Source: Halostella litorea
GTDB lineage: Archaea; Halobacteriota; Halobacteria; Halobacteriales; Natronoarchaeaceae
Direction: 5' to 3'
DNA length: 64,000 nucleotides
Assembly (NCBI RefSeq): GCF_004785955.1
Contig: NZ_SJER01000001.1
Coordinates: 124,001-188,000 of the forward strand
Both the position numbers and the translations under genes were made by a program. The notes under the pieces were generated by a model. It was not told the origin of the DNA. It ran no database searches and saw only the letters and a program-made list of their open reading frames with translations. Positions 8,713-16,725 of this stretch are shown here, in pieces. How positions within the stretch are numbered: position 1 is the stretch's first letter; each line of letters starts with the position of its first letter.

Positions 8713-9438
8713 CTACTCGTCGCGGTCGAGGCGGTCGGCCGCCTTCCGGAACAGCCCCGTCAGCCGCGACGTCTCGCGTTCGGTGGGGTGGGTCCGGCCG
8801 ACGACGCGGCGGAGCATCCGCTCGGTCTTGGGCTGTTTCTCCGCGGGGTGGCCCAGGGCGTCGAGGAACCCCGAGAACTCGTCGTGGAGGCGCTCCACCG
8901 CCGGCTGGGCCGCCCGTTCGCGCTCCCGGTCGGGCAACTGGGTCTCGTCGAGCGTCAGGTCGCGCAGTTCGTACAGCGTCACGGTCGCCGCCTGCCCGAG
9001 GTTCAGCGACGAGTAGTCGGCGCTGGCCGGGATCGCGCCGATCCGGTCGACGCGCTCCAGTTCGTCGTTCCGGAGGCCGTTGTCCTCGCGGCCGAACAGG
9101 AGCGCGGTATCGGCGTCGACGGTCGCCAGGTCGTCGGCGAGTTCGGCCGGCGTGACGTACGGGAAGCGGGTGTGCTTCCGGCAGTCCTCGTTGGTGATCG
9201 CCGTCATGCCGACCGTGTGGTAGTTCTCGACCACCTCGTCGAACGTCACGACGTCGGCGTTGGGCAACACGTCCTCGCGGGCCTGCCCGGCGAAGCCGTA
9301 CGCCTCGCCGTCGCGGTCGAGTTCCGGCGGGTCGACGAGCTTCAGGTCCGAGAACCCGAAGTTCTTCATCGCCCGGGCGATGGTCCCGACGTTGCCCGGG
9401 GTCTGTGGCTCGACGACGACGACCGTCGGCGCGCTCAT
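8713..9438 (-). CDS. trmJ: SpoU/TrmJ-type RNA 2'-O-methyltransferase
   Basis: A 241-residue SPOUT-class methyltransferase. The three SpoU motifs are visible: PQTPGNVGTIARAMKNFGF at 11-29, LLFGREDNGLRNDEL at 113-127, and YSSLNLGQAATVTLYEL at 142-158, which together form the knotted S-adenosylmethionine site. Archaeal TrmJ methylates the 2'-hydroxyl of C32 in tRNA anticodon loops; the assignment to TrmJ rather than another SpoU member rests on length, the C-terminal helical tail and overall similarity. The ATG overlaps the upstream gene's stop by 4 nt (ATGA), so the two are translationally coupled. Confidence 0.88.
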   Translation of the reverse strand: MSAPTVVVVEPQTPGNVGTIARAMKNFGFSDLKLVDPPELDRDGEAYGFAGQAREDVLPNADVVTFDEVVENYHTVGMTAITNEDCRKHTRFPYVTPAELADDLATVDADTALLFGREDNGLRNDELERVDRIGAIPASADYSSLNLGQAATVTLYELRDLTLDETQLPDRERERAAQPAVERLHDEFSGFLDALGHPAEKQPKTERMLRRVVGRTHPTERETSRLTGLFRKAADRLDRDE

Positions 9439-9986
9439 GTGGGGTAGTCGGTCGAGAGGTCCAGGTCGTCCACGTCGGCGTCGTCAAGGCCCTCCTCCTC
9501 GGGGTCCATCCCCTCGCGGAGGTCGATCCGGCGGCGCTCCTCCTCCGGTTTCGCGTCCTCCGGCGGTTCGGGCAGGTCCGCGGGGTCGGTGTCGACGTGC
9601 TCGACGCCGATGTAGCCGTCCGGCGCGCGGTTGCCGTCCGCGAACCAGTCGTGGAACGCGCCCTGCAGTTCGTCCTCGCCGGCGTACGCGTCGCCGCCCG
9701 CCTCGCGGAACCAGTAGAGGAAGTCGGCCTCGTGCTCGCTACACAGGACGACCTCGGCGTACGGCTCGCCGTACACGATCTCGGCCTCGCGGCACCGCTC
9801 TTTCGCCTCCTCGCCGTGGATCAGGTAGCAGGCGTCGCAGGGCTTGGTGACGAGCGACCGGAGCCGGATCAGGCGGTCCCGGGACTCCTCGGGCATCTCG
9901 TCGAACGGCCGCCAGTCGCCGTCCTCGGTGAGTATCTCGGACTCCTCGAAGCGCCACCCGCGAAGCCCGATGCTGACCTTCGACAT
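9435..9986 (-). CDS. Conserved haloarchaeal protein with a Cys/His cluster
   Basis: A 183-residue acidic protein of unknown function. The centre contains Cys50-x2-Cys53, His57, Cys65, Cys82 and His85, a spacing compatible with one bound zinc ion. The final third is a low-complexity acidic tail rich in Asp, Glu and Pro. It is the first gene of a two-gene operon with the tRNA methyltransferase (ATGA overlap at 9435-9438), which hints at an RNA-related role, but nothing in the sequence proves that. Confidence 0.7.
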   Translation of the reverse strand: MSKVSIGLRGWRFEESEILTEDGDWRPFDEMPEESRDRLIRLRSLVTKPCDACYLIHGEEAKERCREAEIVYGEPYAEVVLCSEHEADFLYWFREAGGDAYAGEDELQGAFHDWFADGNRAPDGYIGVEHVDTDPADLPEPPEDAKPEEERRRIDLREGMDPEEEGLDDADVDDLDLSTDYPT

Positions 9987-10038
9987 GCGCGGAGATAGCC
10001 GTCGAGCGCGTAAAAGCCGATTGGAACGGGCGAGCGCG

Positions 10039-11799
10039 TCAGTCGGCGTGGCGCTCGCTGCCCTCCGGCGCGGCCGGGGAGCCGCCGTCGGGGGCAGTCC
10101 GCTGCTGCTCGAACCAGTCCCACTCGCGGGTCTTGAGGCCGCGCTCCGCCAGGTCCCAGGGGTCGCCGTCCTCGACGCGCTTGCCCTCCAGCCACGACAC
10201 GATGAGGTTCCAGACGAAGATCAGCTGCCCGGCGGCGAGCACGAACGCCCCCAGGGTCACCAGCTGGTGGAGGCCGACGAAGTACGCCTGCGGGCCGACC
10301 GTCAGCTCGTAGGTCGCGTAGCGCCGGGGCATCCCGCCGTAGCCGAGCAACACCATCGGGAAGAAGGTGAGGTGGGTGCCGACCATCGAGAGCCAGAAGT
10401 GCCACTTCGCGAGCGTGCGCTGGTACCACCGTCCCGTCACCAGCGGGAACCAGTAGTAGATCCCCGCGAACACGGCGAAGGCGATGGCGCCCATGATGAC
10501 GTAGTGGAAGTGCGCGACGACGTGGTACGTGTCGTGGAGCACCATGTCGACGGGGATCGCCGCCTCGAACACGCCGGTGACGCCGCCGATGATGAAGTTG
10601 GCGATGAACCCGATGCAAAACAGCATCGGCGCTGTCAGGCGGAGCGCGCCGTTCCACATCGTCGCCATCCAGTTGAACGTCTTGACCGCGCTCGGGATGG
10701 CGATGGCGATGGAAACGGCCATGAAGCTAGCGCGGAGGCGCGGGTCGATGCCCGTCGTGAACATGTGATGCGCCCAGACGCCGAACGAGAGGACGCCGAG
10801 CGCAAGCGTCGAGTAGACGACGAACTTGAACCCGAACAGCTTCCGCCCCGCGAACCGCGGGAGGATGTAGCTTATCAGGCCCATCGGCGGGAGGACGAGG
10901 ATGTACACCTCGGGGTGGCCGAAGAACCAGAACAGGTGCTGCCAGAGGATCGGGCCGCCGCCCTCCACGGCGAAAAACGTCGTCCCGAAGTTCCGGTCGA
11001 GCAGCAGCATAACCAGCGCGCTGCCCAGCAGCGGGAACGCGAAGATGATCTGGGCCGACTGGACGAGGATCGTCCACGAGAAGATGTCGAGGTTCGACCA
11101 GCCGACCTCCTCGCCGCGCTCGGTGAAGATGGTGGCGACGAAGTTGATCGCCCCCATCGTCGCCGAGACCCCCGTCAGGTGCAAGCCCAGTATCAGCAGG
11201 TCGACGCCGGGGTTGGTCTGTTGGACCGACAGCGGCGGGTAGATCGTCCAGGCGGTCTGTGCGCCCTCGATCGCGCCGAACGGTTCCAGCAGGATGCCGC
11301 CCCAGATGAGCAACGCGCCGGGCGGGAGCAGCCAGAACGCGATGGCGTTGATCCGGGGGAACGCCATGTCGTCCGCGCCGATGAGCAGGGGGATAAGGTA
11401 GTTCGAGAACGCCGCCAGTATCGGCGTCCCGAACAGGAACAGCATCGTGATCCCGTGGCTCGTCAGCAGGGCGTTGTACGTCCCCGTCGAGAGGAACGCG
11501 GTCGACGCCGTCGTCAGTTCGGTCCGCATCAGCAGGACCGCGATCCCGCCCCACGCGAACGAGATGACGGCGAAGAGGCCGTACAGCAGCCCGATGTCCT
11601 TGTGGTCGACCGTCGTGAGCCACCGGACGATGCCGCCCGGCTTCTCGACGGTCTCGCGCTCGGTCGCCGTCCCGCCGCGGCCGACGCCGCTGGGCGTGTA
11701 CGACCGCCAGTCCTCCAACGTGCCGACCCACCGGGCGACGACGAGGAGCAACAGACCCATCGCCGCCGTCATAGAGAGCTGCGTCGCGCTCGAAACCAT
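10039..11799 (-). CDS. coxA: Cytochrome c/quinol oxidase subunit I (haem-copper oxidase)
   Basis: A 586-residue membrane protein, the catalytic subunit that reduces oxygen to water and pumps protons. All metal ligands are present: low-spin haem His115 and His432, CuB His295, His344 and His345, and high-spin haem His430. The GHPEVY block (295-300) has both the cross-linked Tyr299 and the gating Glu297, which is the A-type pattern. There is one extra N-terminal helix (residues 7-25) and a soluble linker before the canonical start near VRWLTTVDHKDIG. Subunits II and III are not adjacent, so the gene is an orphan here. The upstream gap has no clear Shine-Dalgarno. Confidence 0.93.
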   Translation of the reverse strand: MVSSATQLSMTAAMGLLLLVVARWVGTLEDWRSYTPSGVGRGGTATERETVEKPGGIVRWLTTVDHKDIGLLYGLFAVISFAWGGIAVLLMRTELTTASTAFLSTGTYNALLTSHGITMLFLFGTPILAAFSNYLIPLLIGADDMAFPRINAIAFWLLPPGALLIWGGILLEPFGAIEGAQTAWTIYPPLSVQQTNPGVDLLILGLHLTGVSATMGAINFVATIFTERGEEVGWSNLDIFSWTILVQSAQIIFAFPLLGSALVMLLLDRNFGTTFFAVEGGGPILWQHLFWFFGHPEVYILVLPPMGLISYILPRFAGRKLFGFKFVVYSTLALGVLSFGVWAHHMFTTGIDPRLRASFMAVSIAIAIPSAVKTFNWMATMWNGALRLTAPMLFCIGFIANFIIGGVTGVFEAAIPVDMVLHDTYHVVAHFHYVIMGAIAFAVFAGIYYWFPLVTGRWYQRTLAKWHFWLSMVGTHLTFFPMVLLGYGGMPRRYATYELTVGPQAYFVGLHQLVTLGAFVLAAGQLIFVWNLIVSWLEGKRVEDGDPWDLAERGLKTREWDWFEQQRTAPDGGSPAAPEGSERHAD

Positions 11800-11877
11800 G
11801 TGCGGAGGGGTTCGGAAGAGACCGACATACCCCTTCTCCGGTACATGTTCGGTCGGGGTTAATCTGCCCCGGATCGC

Positions 11878-12738
11878 TTACGGCGGGTTCCCGACGGCGA
11901 CGAGGCGGGCGTCGACCGCCGCGATCCGCGCCTCGCCGTCGCGGTGGGGGTCGAACGCCGCGTGGGCGAACGCCTGCCACAGCACACGCTCCGGGTAGGG
12001 GCGGGCGTCGAGGTCGACGCCGAGCGCCGCGGCGAGCGCCCCGTCGTCCAGTTCGCCCGCGGTCGTCGGCACCTCGACCGGGTTCGACACCGCGTCGAGG
12101 TCCAGACCGAACGAGGGGAACAGCGCGTACCCCGCGCCCCGGTCCGGGTGGTACAGCGTCCGACGGCCGGGGAACCTGACCGTAAGTCGGGGGGTCACCT
12201 CGCGGCGGTCGCCGTCGGCCGTCGCGACCGTGCGGTCGGAAAGTTCGACGCGCTTCCGGTCGCCCGCCGGGACGGTGACCCGCCCCGCCGGCGTCGTCAC
12301 GCCGACTGCGTCGGGACCGACGCTCGCCACGCCGACCGCCGGCGGGTCGTAGTCGCGGACGACCGCCGCCGTCGAGTCGCCGCCGACGGTGCCGTCGACG
12401 ACGAGTTCGGTCCCGCCGTCGGCGTCGCCGGCGAGCGGCGGGAGGCCGTCGGTCCCGCCGGCCAGCGCCCGGAGTCCGTGGGTCGTCGCACACACCCCGT
12501 CCCACGCCGACGGCGGGGGGCCGGCCGCCGGGAGCGCGCCGCGCCAGTACACCGTCCGGGGCTCGCCGTCCGCGACGTACGGCACCGCGTCGGGGAAAAA
12601 GCCCTCGCCGAGGCGCGCGGCCAACAGGCCCGGATGCTCCAGTTTGACCTCGACCAGCGGCGTCTCGACGACTAGCGGCTCCGCGAGCGCCGACGGGGGG
12701 ACGCGCTGCCACGACACGGACGCCGCGCCGTCTGCCAT
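11878..12738 (-). CDS. Conserved haloarchaeal protein of unknown function
   Basis: A 286-residue protein when started at the ATG at 12738. It has no signal peptide, membrane segment or known catalytic motif; it is mostly predicted beta structure with segments such as VEVKLEHPGLLAARLGEGFF and RTLYHPDRGAGYALFPSFG. A GTG at 12855 would add 39 residues of Ala/Pro-rich low complexity, which I judge untranslated. It is divergent from the CopD-like operon, so the palindrome at 12862-12882 lies in the shared upstream region. Confidence 0.6.
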   Translation of the reverse strand: MADGAASVSWQRVPPSALAEPLVVETPLVEVKLEHPGLLAARLGEGFFPDAVPYVADGEPRTVYWRGALPAAGPPPSAWDGVCATTHGLRALAGGTDGLPPLAGDADGGTELVVDGTVGGDSTAAVVRDYDPPAVGVASVGPDAVGVTTPAGRVTVPAGDRKRVELSDRTVATADGDRREVTPRLTVRFPGRRTLYHPDRGAGYALFPSFGLDLDAVSNPVEVPTTAGELDDGALAAALGVDLDARPYPERVLWQAFAHAAFDPHRDGEARIAAVDARLVAVGNPP

Positions 12739-12861
12739 GCGCGACGGTACGGGACCGGGCGGGGAAGCGGTCGGGGCGAAGGTGTTCGGCCCGTCCCGCC
12801 CGGCGGCCCGACCGACCGGGGGGTCCGTCGCCGGCGCGAACACGTTCGCGGCCACGGCTTA

Positions 12862-12882
12862 GGTTTTGGCCTGCCTAAAACC
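12862..12882. promoter_or_regulatory. Palindrome upstream of the CopD-TusA-FmdE operon, possible metal-regulator operator
   Basis: GGTTTT-GGC-CT-GCC-T-AAAACC is an inverted repeat whose arms pair except for one unpaired T. It ends 13 nt before the ATG at 12896. The TTAGG/CCTAA-type core resembles operators of DtxR/IdeR/SirR metal regulators, which are known in haloarchaea; that link is inference. A GGGGAG Shine-Dalgarno-like run follows at 12884-12889. Confidence 0.45.
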
Positions 12883-12895
12883 AGGGGAGTGCCCC

Positions 12896-13846
12896 ATGGC
12901 CCGCACGCAGACCGTCGGCGCGGTCGCCGACGACCTCTTCGACCGGTATCTCCTCCCGAAGGTAGCGCTGACGATCATCCTCGTCGCCTCGCTGGTGGGC
13001 GTGGGCGTGTCCGTCCGCCTCTCCGGGCGGTGGCGGCCGCTGCTGGTCGTCGCCAAGTGGGCGCAGTTCGTCGCGCTGGGCGTGCTCGCCGGCGGGTTGC
13101 TCTGGAAGCACGGGTTCGTCCGCCCCCGCGACGTCGAGGCCGACGCGGGCGAGTACTGCGAGCGGATGTACGGCCGGTTCGACCGGATCGCCGTCGGCGC
13201 GGCGGCGGTGCTTGCCGCCGGGAGCGCCGTCTCGCTCCCGGCCTACGCGGAGCGGCTGGCGGACCCCGTCCTCGCCGGCCTCGGCGTCGCGCTCGCGGCG
13301 ACCGCCGCCCTCGTCGTCGCCGACGCGGCGCGGGAGCGACCCGCCGCGGCGTCGTTCCGCAGTCCGCTGGGGCTCGCCGCCCTCGCCGCGGCGCTCGCGG
13401 CCGTCGGGGCCACGGCGACGGCGGAGGTGGCGCTGACCGCCGGCCCGCCCGCGGCCGTCGCCGTCCGGTCGCTCCACCTGCTCGCGTTCGCGGCGTGGAT
13501 CGGCGGCGCGGTGTGGAACATCTTCATCGCGGTGCCGACCGGGCAGGCGAACCCGACGACGGCCGTCGTCGGCGCGGCGGGCCAGCAACTGGAGCGGTTC
13601 CGGTGGGTGGTCCGGTTCGTCTTCCCGACGATACTGCTCACCGGGCTGTACCAGGCCGTCGACGCGCTCGGCGCGTCGCTGGGGACGTACCTCGGCTCGC
13701 CCGTCGGCCTCGCCGTGCTGGCGAAGGTCGGCGCGGTCGGGACGCTGTTCGTCGTGTTCAAGCTCTGCCCGATGTGGCGGGCCTGCTCGCCGATCGAGGG
13801 CGTCTGCGACATCGCCGACGGCCCCGCCGGGGAGGGGGACGGATGA
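12896..13846 (+). CDS. CopD-like multi-pass membrane protein
   Basis: A 316-residue protein with about eight membrane segments, starting with a helix at 20-38. The segment LHLLAFAAWIGGAVWNIFIA is the His/Trp/Gly signature of the CopD (copper resistance D) family and related b-type membrane proteins; a second WRPLLVVAKWAQFVALGVL block near the N-terminus is typical too. A cytoplasmic end carries three Cys (LCPMWRACSPIEGVC). Copper import or an electron-transfer role are both possible. Its stop overlaps the next start (ATGA), so it is translated with the TusA-like and FmdE-like genes. The start at 12896 is preferred over an in-frame codon 30 nt upstream because it follows a purine-rich ribosome site. 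Confidence 0.75.
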   Translation: MARTQTVGAVADDLFDRYLLPKVALTIILVASLVGVGVSVRLSGRWRPLLVVAKWAQFVALGVLAGGLLWKHGFVRPRDVEADAGEYCERMYGRFDRIAVGAAAVLAAGSAVSLPAYAERLADPVLAGLGVALAATAALVVADAARERPAAASFRSPLGLAALAAALAAVGATATAEVALTAGPPAAVAVRSLHLLAFAAWIGGAVWNIFIAVPTGQANPTTAVVGAAGQQLERFRWVVRFVFPTILLTGLYQAVDALGASLGTYLGSPVGLAVLAKVGAVGTLFVVFKLCPMWRACSPIEGVCDIADGPAGEGDG

Positions 13847-14121
13847 CAGCCGAGACCGACCTGCCCGCGGCGGCGCGGGACCCCGACCGCACGGTCGACA
13901 ACCGCGGCCGCGGCTGCGCCAACGGCATCGCCCGCGTCCAGCGCGCGCTGGAGGACCTCCCGGACGGCGCGGTACTTGAGGTGCTGAGCACCGACCGCCG
14001 CGCCGAGCAGGAGTACCCCAAACTCGCCGAGCAGACCGCCCACGAACTGCTCGGCATCGAGCGCGAGCGCACCGGCATCGTCCGCAAGGAGTACGCGACC
14101 TACCTTCGCATCCATGAGTGA
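13843..14121 (+). CDS. TusA-like sulfur-carrier family protein
   Basis: A 92-residue protein overlapping its neighbours on both sides (4 nt and 8 nt). The fold signature is VDNRGRGCANGIARVQRAL, with Cys25 where TusA has its sulfur-carrying cysteine, then LEDLPDGAVLEVLSTDRRAE and a KEYATYLRIHE end. True TusA proteins have Cys-Pro at this site; here it is Cys-Ala, so the chemistry may differ. TusA-type proteins pass persulfide sulfur between enzymes. Genetic coupling to a CopD-like and an FmdE-like protein suggests metal or sulfur handling. Confidence 0.75.
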   Translation: MTAETDLPAAARDPDRTVDNRGRGCANGIARVQRALEDLPDGAVLEVLSTDRRAEQEYPKLAEQTAHELLGIERERTGIVRKEYATYLRIHE

Positions 14122-14797
14122 CACCGCACCCGACCCGACCAGTAGCACAGTGCTCGACTCCGACCCGACCCCCTGGCAGCGCCTCGCGGACGCCGACCCC
14201 ATCGAGGTCCGCGACCCGCTGGCGGAGCTGCTGGGGATGGTGCCGGAGGGCGAACCGCTCGTCGTCCGGTTCCCCGAGGTGGCGAAGTCCGCCGGGCACG
14301 CCTGTCCGGCGGTCGCCGGGGCGTACCGCGCGACGCAACTCGCCCTCGCGGAGCTCTACCCCGACGAACTGCCGGTCAGGAGCCAGGTCGCAGTCACCGT
14401 CGGCGGCTCGCCCGATGACCACGGGCTCGGCCCCATGGCCGCGGCGATCCGCCAGATAACCGGAGCGGCCGACGAGACAGGGTTCAAGGGACTCGCCGGC
14501 GTGGGTGGCCGGCAGGACCTGCTCTCGTTCGGCGACGTGCCCGGCGACGGGCGCGCCTTCGAGTTCGCCCGAACCGACACCGACGAGGCGGTGCGGGTCG
14601 CCTTCGACCCGGCCGCGACCGGCGTCGACCCCGACGAGGGCGGCGGGCAGCCGATGGAGATGATCCCGCGGATCGTCGGCGGCGAGGCCTCCGCCGAGGA
14701 GCGTGAGCGGTTCTACCAGACGTGGCACGACCGCGTCCAGTCGGTCCTGCGAGCCCCCGCGGGCCCGGAGACGCCCTTCTCGGTCGAGCGCGTCTGA
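14114..14797 (+). CDS. FmdE-like domain protein
   Basis: A 227-residue protein whose middle reads VAKSAGHACPAVAGAYRATQ, with His62 and Cys64 matching the GHxCP signature of the FmdE family (subunit E of formylmethanofuran dehydrogenase and its stand-alone relatives). The rest of the methanofuran machinery is absent and haloarchaea do not make methane, so this is a stand-alone homologue, probably binding a metal. The start overlaps the TusA-like gene by 8 nt; this is the last gene of the trio. The C-terminal third (EERERFYQTWHDRVQSVL) is helical. Confidence 0.7.
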   Translation: MSDTAPDPTSSTVLDSDPTPWQRLADADPIEVRDPLAELLGMVPEGEPLVVRFPEVAKSAGHACPAVAGAYRATQLALAELYPDELPVRSQVAVTVGGSPDDHGLGPMAAAIRQITGAADETGFKGLAGVGGRQDLLSFGDVPGDGRAFEFARTDTDEAVRVAFDPAATGVDPDEGGGQPMEMIPRIVGGEASAEERERFYQTWHDRVQSVLRAPAGPETPFSVERV

Positions 14798-14928
14798 GAC
14801 TGTTTGCGCTCGCCGGGTACCGGCGAGCGGCCGCACCGGTATCGGCGATCACCGGTACACAGTGAGCGTAGCACTATGACAGCGCCCGTCCCCCGGTTCT
14901 ATACGCGGGGGGGCCGAACCTCCCGGCG

Positions 14929-16041
14929 ATGACTCCCGAAGACCTCCGCGCGGCGATCCCCGCGACGGACGACGCCGTCTACCTCAACACCGGCGCGTCC
15001 GGGCCGAGCCCGCGGTCCGTCACCGAGGCGACGAAAGGTGCGGTCGACGAACACGAGCGCTCCCACGCCGACAGCGACCCCTACGAGTACGCCTTCGGCG
15101 CGTACGAGGAGACCCGCGAGGCCGTCGCCGGCTTCGTCGGCGCGGCCCCCGAGGAGATAGCGCTCACGAACAGCACGGCCGACGGCATCAGCCGGGTGGC
15201 CGCGGCGATGGACTGGGAGCCGGGCGACGTCGTGGTGCGGACCGACCTGGAGCACCCCGCGGGGATCCTCCCCTGGCGACACCTCGCAGAGACTCACGGG
15301 GTCGAGGTCCGGACCGTGGCCTGCGAGGGCGGCCGCCTGCCGCTTGACGCGGTCAAGGAGGCGACCCGCGACGCGAAACTGTTCGCCTTCAGCGCGCTGT
15401 CGTGGAACTACGGTACCCGCCTCCCGGTCGCCGAGGCCGTGGATATCGCCCGCGACAACGGCGCTCGCACCCTCGTCGACGCCGTGCAGGTGCCGGGCCA
15501 CGTCCCCGTCGACTACGGGGAGTGGGGCGCGGACTTTGTCGCCGCCGCCGGCCACAAGTGGCTGCTCGGCCCGTGGGGCGCCGGCTTCCTCTACGTCCGC
15601 GACGGAGCTGCGGCGGCGCTCGACCCCGCCGCCGTCGGCTACCGCGGCGTCGTGGAGCCGAACGCCGACGAGGGGTACGAGTTCCACCCCGGCGCGCGCC
15701 GGTTCGAGGTCGGTACCGTCTCGCCCGCGCCGTACGCGGGGCTGCGGGAGGCAATCGACGTGATGGCGTCGGTCGGCCCCGACGCTGTCCGGGACCGCAT
15801 CGAGGGCCTCACCGAGCGGCTGAAATCCGGGATCGACGACGAGCGCCTGCTGTCGCCCCGCGAGTTCGAGTCCGGCCTCGTGACGCTCTCCGACGACGAC
15901 CCCGCGGGGACCGTCGAGCGGTTGCGCGACGAGGGCATCGTGGTGCGGTCGATCCCCGACCCCGCGTCGCTGCGGGTGTCCCTGCACGCGTTCAACACCG
16001 CCGACGACGTGGACGCCTTCCTCGACGCGTTCGAGGCGTAG
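14929..16041 (+). CDS. Class V aminotransferase (cysteine desulfurase-like fold)
   Basis: A 370-residue PLP enzyme. The cofactor lysine is Lys210 in AAGHKWLLGPWGAGFLY and the PLP-binding Asp and neighbours lie in ARTLVDAVQVPGHVPVDYGE. The N-terminal YLNTGASGPSPRSV and ALTNSTADGISRVAAAM segments are family hallmarks. No active-site Cys loop is evident, so a true IscS/SufS desulfurase is unlikely; it could be a selenocysteine-lyase-like or isopenicillin-epimerase-like member of unknown substrate. The gene is monocistronic, 132 bp after the FmdE-like gene, and converges on the methyltransferase gene. Confidence 0.85.
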   Translation: MTPEDLRAAIPATDDAVYLNTGASGPSPRSVTEATKGAVDEHERSHADSDPYEYAFGAYEETREAVAGFVGAAPEEIALTNSTADGISRVAAAMDWEPGDVVVRTDLEHPAGILPWRHLAETHGVEVRTVACEGGRLPLDAVKEATRDAKLFAFSALSWNYGTRLPVAEAVDIARDNGARTLVDAVQVPGHVPVDYGEWGADFVAAAGHKWLLGPWGAGFLYVRDGAAAALDPAAVGYRGVVEPNADEGYEFHPGARRFEVGTVSPAPYAGLREAIDVMASVGPDAVRDRIEGLTERLKSGIDDERLLSPREFESGLVTLSDDDPAGTVERLRDEGIVVRSIPDPASLRVSLHAFNTADDVDAFLDAFEA

Positions 16042-16062
16042 CCCGCGCCCGCCCCGCCGGCG

Positions 16063-16623
16063 CTACGCGTCGGGGACGGTCGCCACGGCCAGCCACGTCT
16101 CCGGACGCTCGTCGATGCGGTCGGGGTCGAACCCCGCCTCGGTCAGGTGCGCCCGCACGTCGGCGGGGCCGTAGCGCTCGTCGACGGGCGGTCCCGACTC
16201 GCCCGGGCCGTCGGCGGACCAGTCGACGGCGACGAGGCGGCCGCCGGGCCGGAGCACGCGCCGGAGTTCCGCCAGCGCCGCCTCGCCGTGGAACTCGTGG
16301 TACGTCATCGTGGAGACGACGGCGTCGGCCGCGCCGTCGGGCAGCGGCAGGTCGGCCGCCTCGGCGGTGACCAGGTCCACGTTGTCCGGGACGCCCTTCT
16401 CGCGGTAGCGGTCGTGCATCGCGGCCTGCACGTCGACCGCGTGGACGCGGTCGGCGTGTGCGGCCACGCTGTCGGTGTAAAACCCCGTGCCGCTGCCGAC
16501 GTCCACCACCTCGCCCGCGTCGGCGAGCGCGCCGAGCAGTTCCTCCGCCGAGCAGTAGCGGTAGCGCGACGCGGCGTCCTCCAGCCGGTCGGCCCGATCC
16601 GGGTCGTACGTGTGAAAGCCCAT
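16063..16623 (-). CDS. Class I SAM-dependent methyltransferase
   Basis: A 186-residue protein of the UbiE/type 11 methyltransferase fold. Motif I (VVDVGSGTGFYTDSVA) binds the cofactor, and the downstream acidic and proline motifs (HAVDVQ, LPDGAADAVVSTMTYHEF, LRRVLRPGGRLVAVDW) are in the expected order. The substrate is unknown. The start is an ATG at 16623, next to the convergent aminotransferase end, with no operon partner. Confidence 0.85.
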   Translation of the reverse strand: MGFHTYDPDRADRLEDAASRYRYCSAEELLGALADAGEVVDVGSGTGFYTDSVAAHADRVHAVDVQAAMHDRYREKGVPDNVDLVTAEAADLPLPDGAADAVVSTMTYHEFHGEAALAELRRVLRPGGRLVAVDWSADGPGESGPPVDERYGPADVRAHLTEAGFDPDRIDERPETWLAVATVPDA

Positions 16624-16725
16624 GTCGGGACGCTACGGCGGGGCGCGCCAAGAGTGGTGTGGCGGGGCCGGGCAGCGCTCACACCGCGAGCGCGGCCGCC
16701 GAACGCGGGGGCGCAACCGCCCGCG

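Noticed and set aside
11878-12855. Longer form of the hypothetical protein starting at GTG 12855
   Set aside because: The extra 39 residues are Ala/Pro/Gly low complexity, and the ATG at 12738 starts right before the structured part.
14114-14797. Evidence for methanofuran metabolism from an FmdE-like gene
   Set aside because: Only the stand-alone FmdE-type domain is present. No other formylmethanofuran dehydrogenase subunits are here and haloarchaea are not methanogens.
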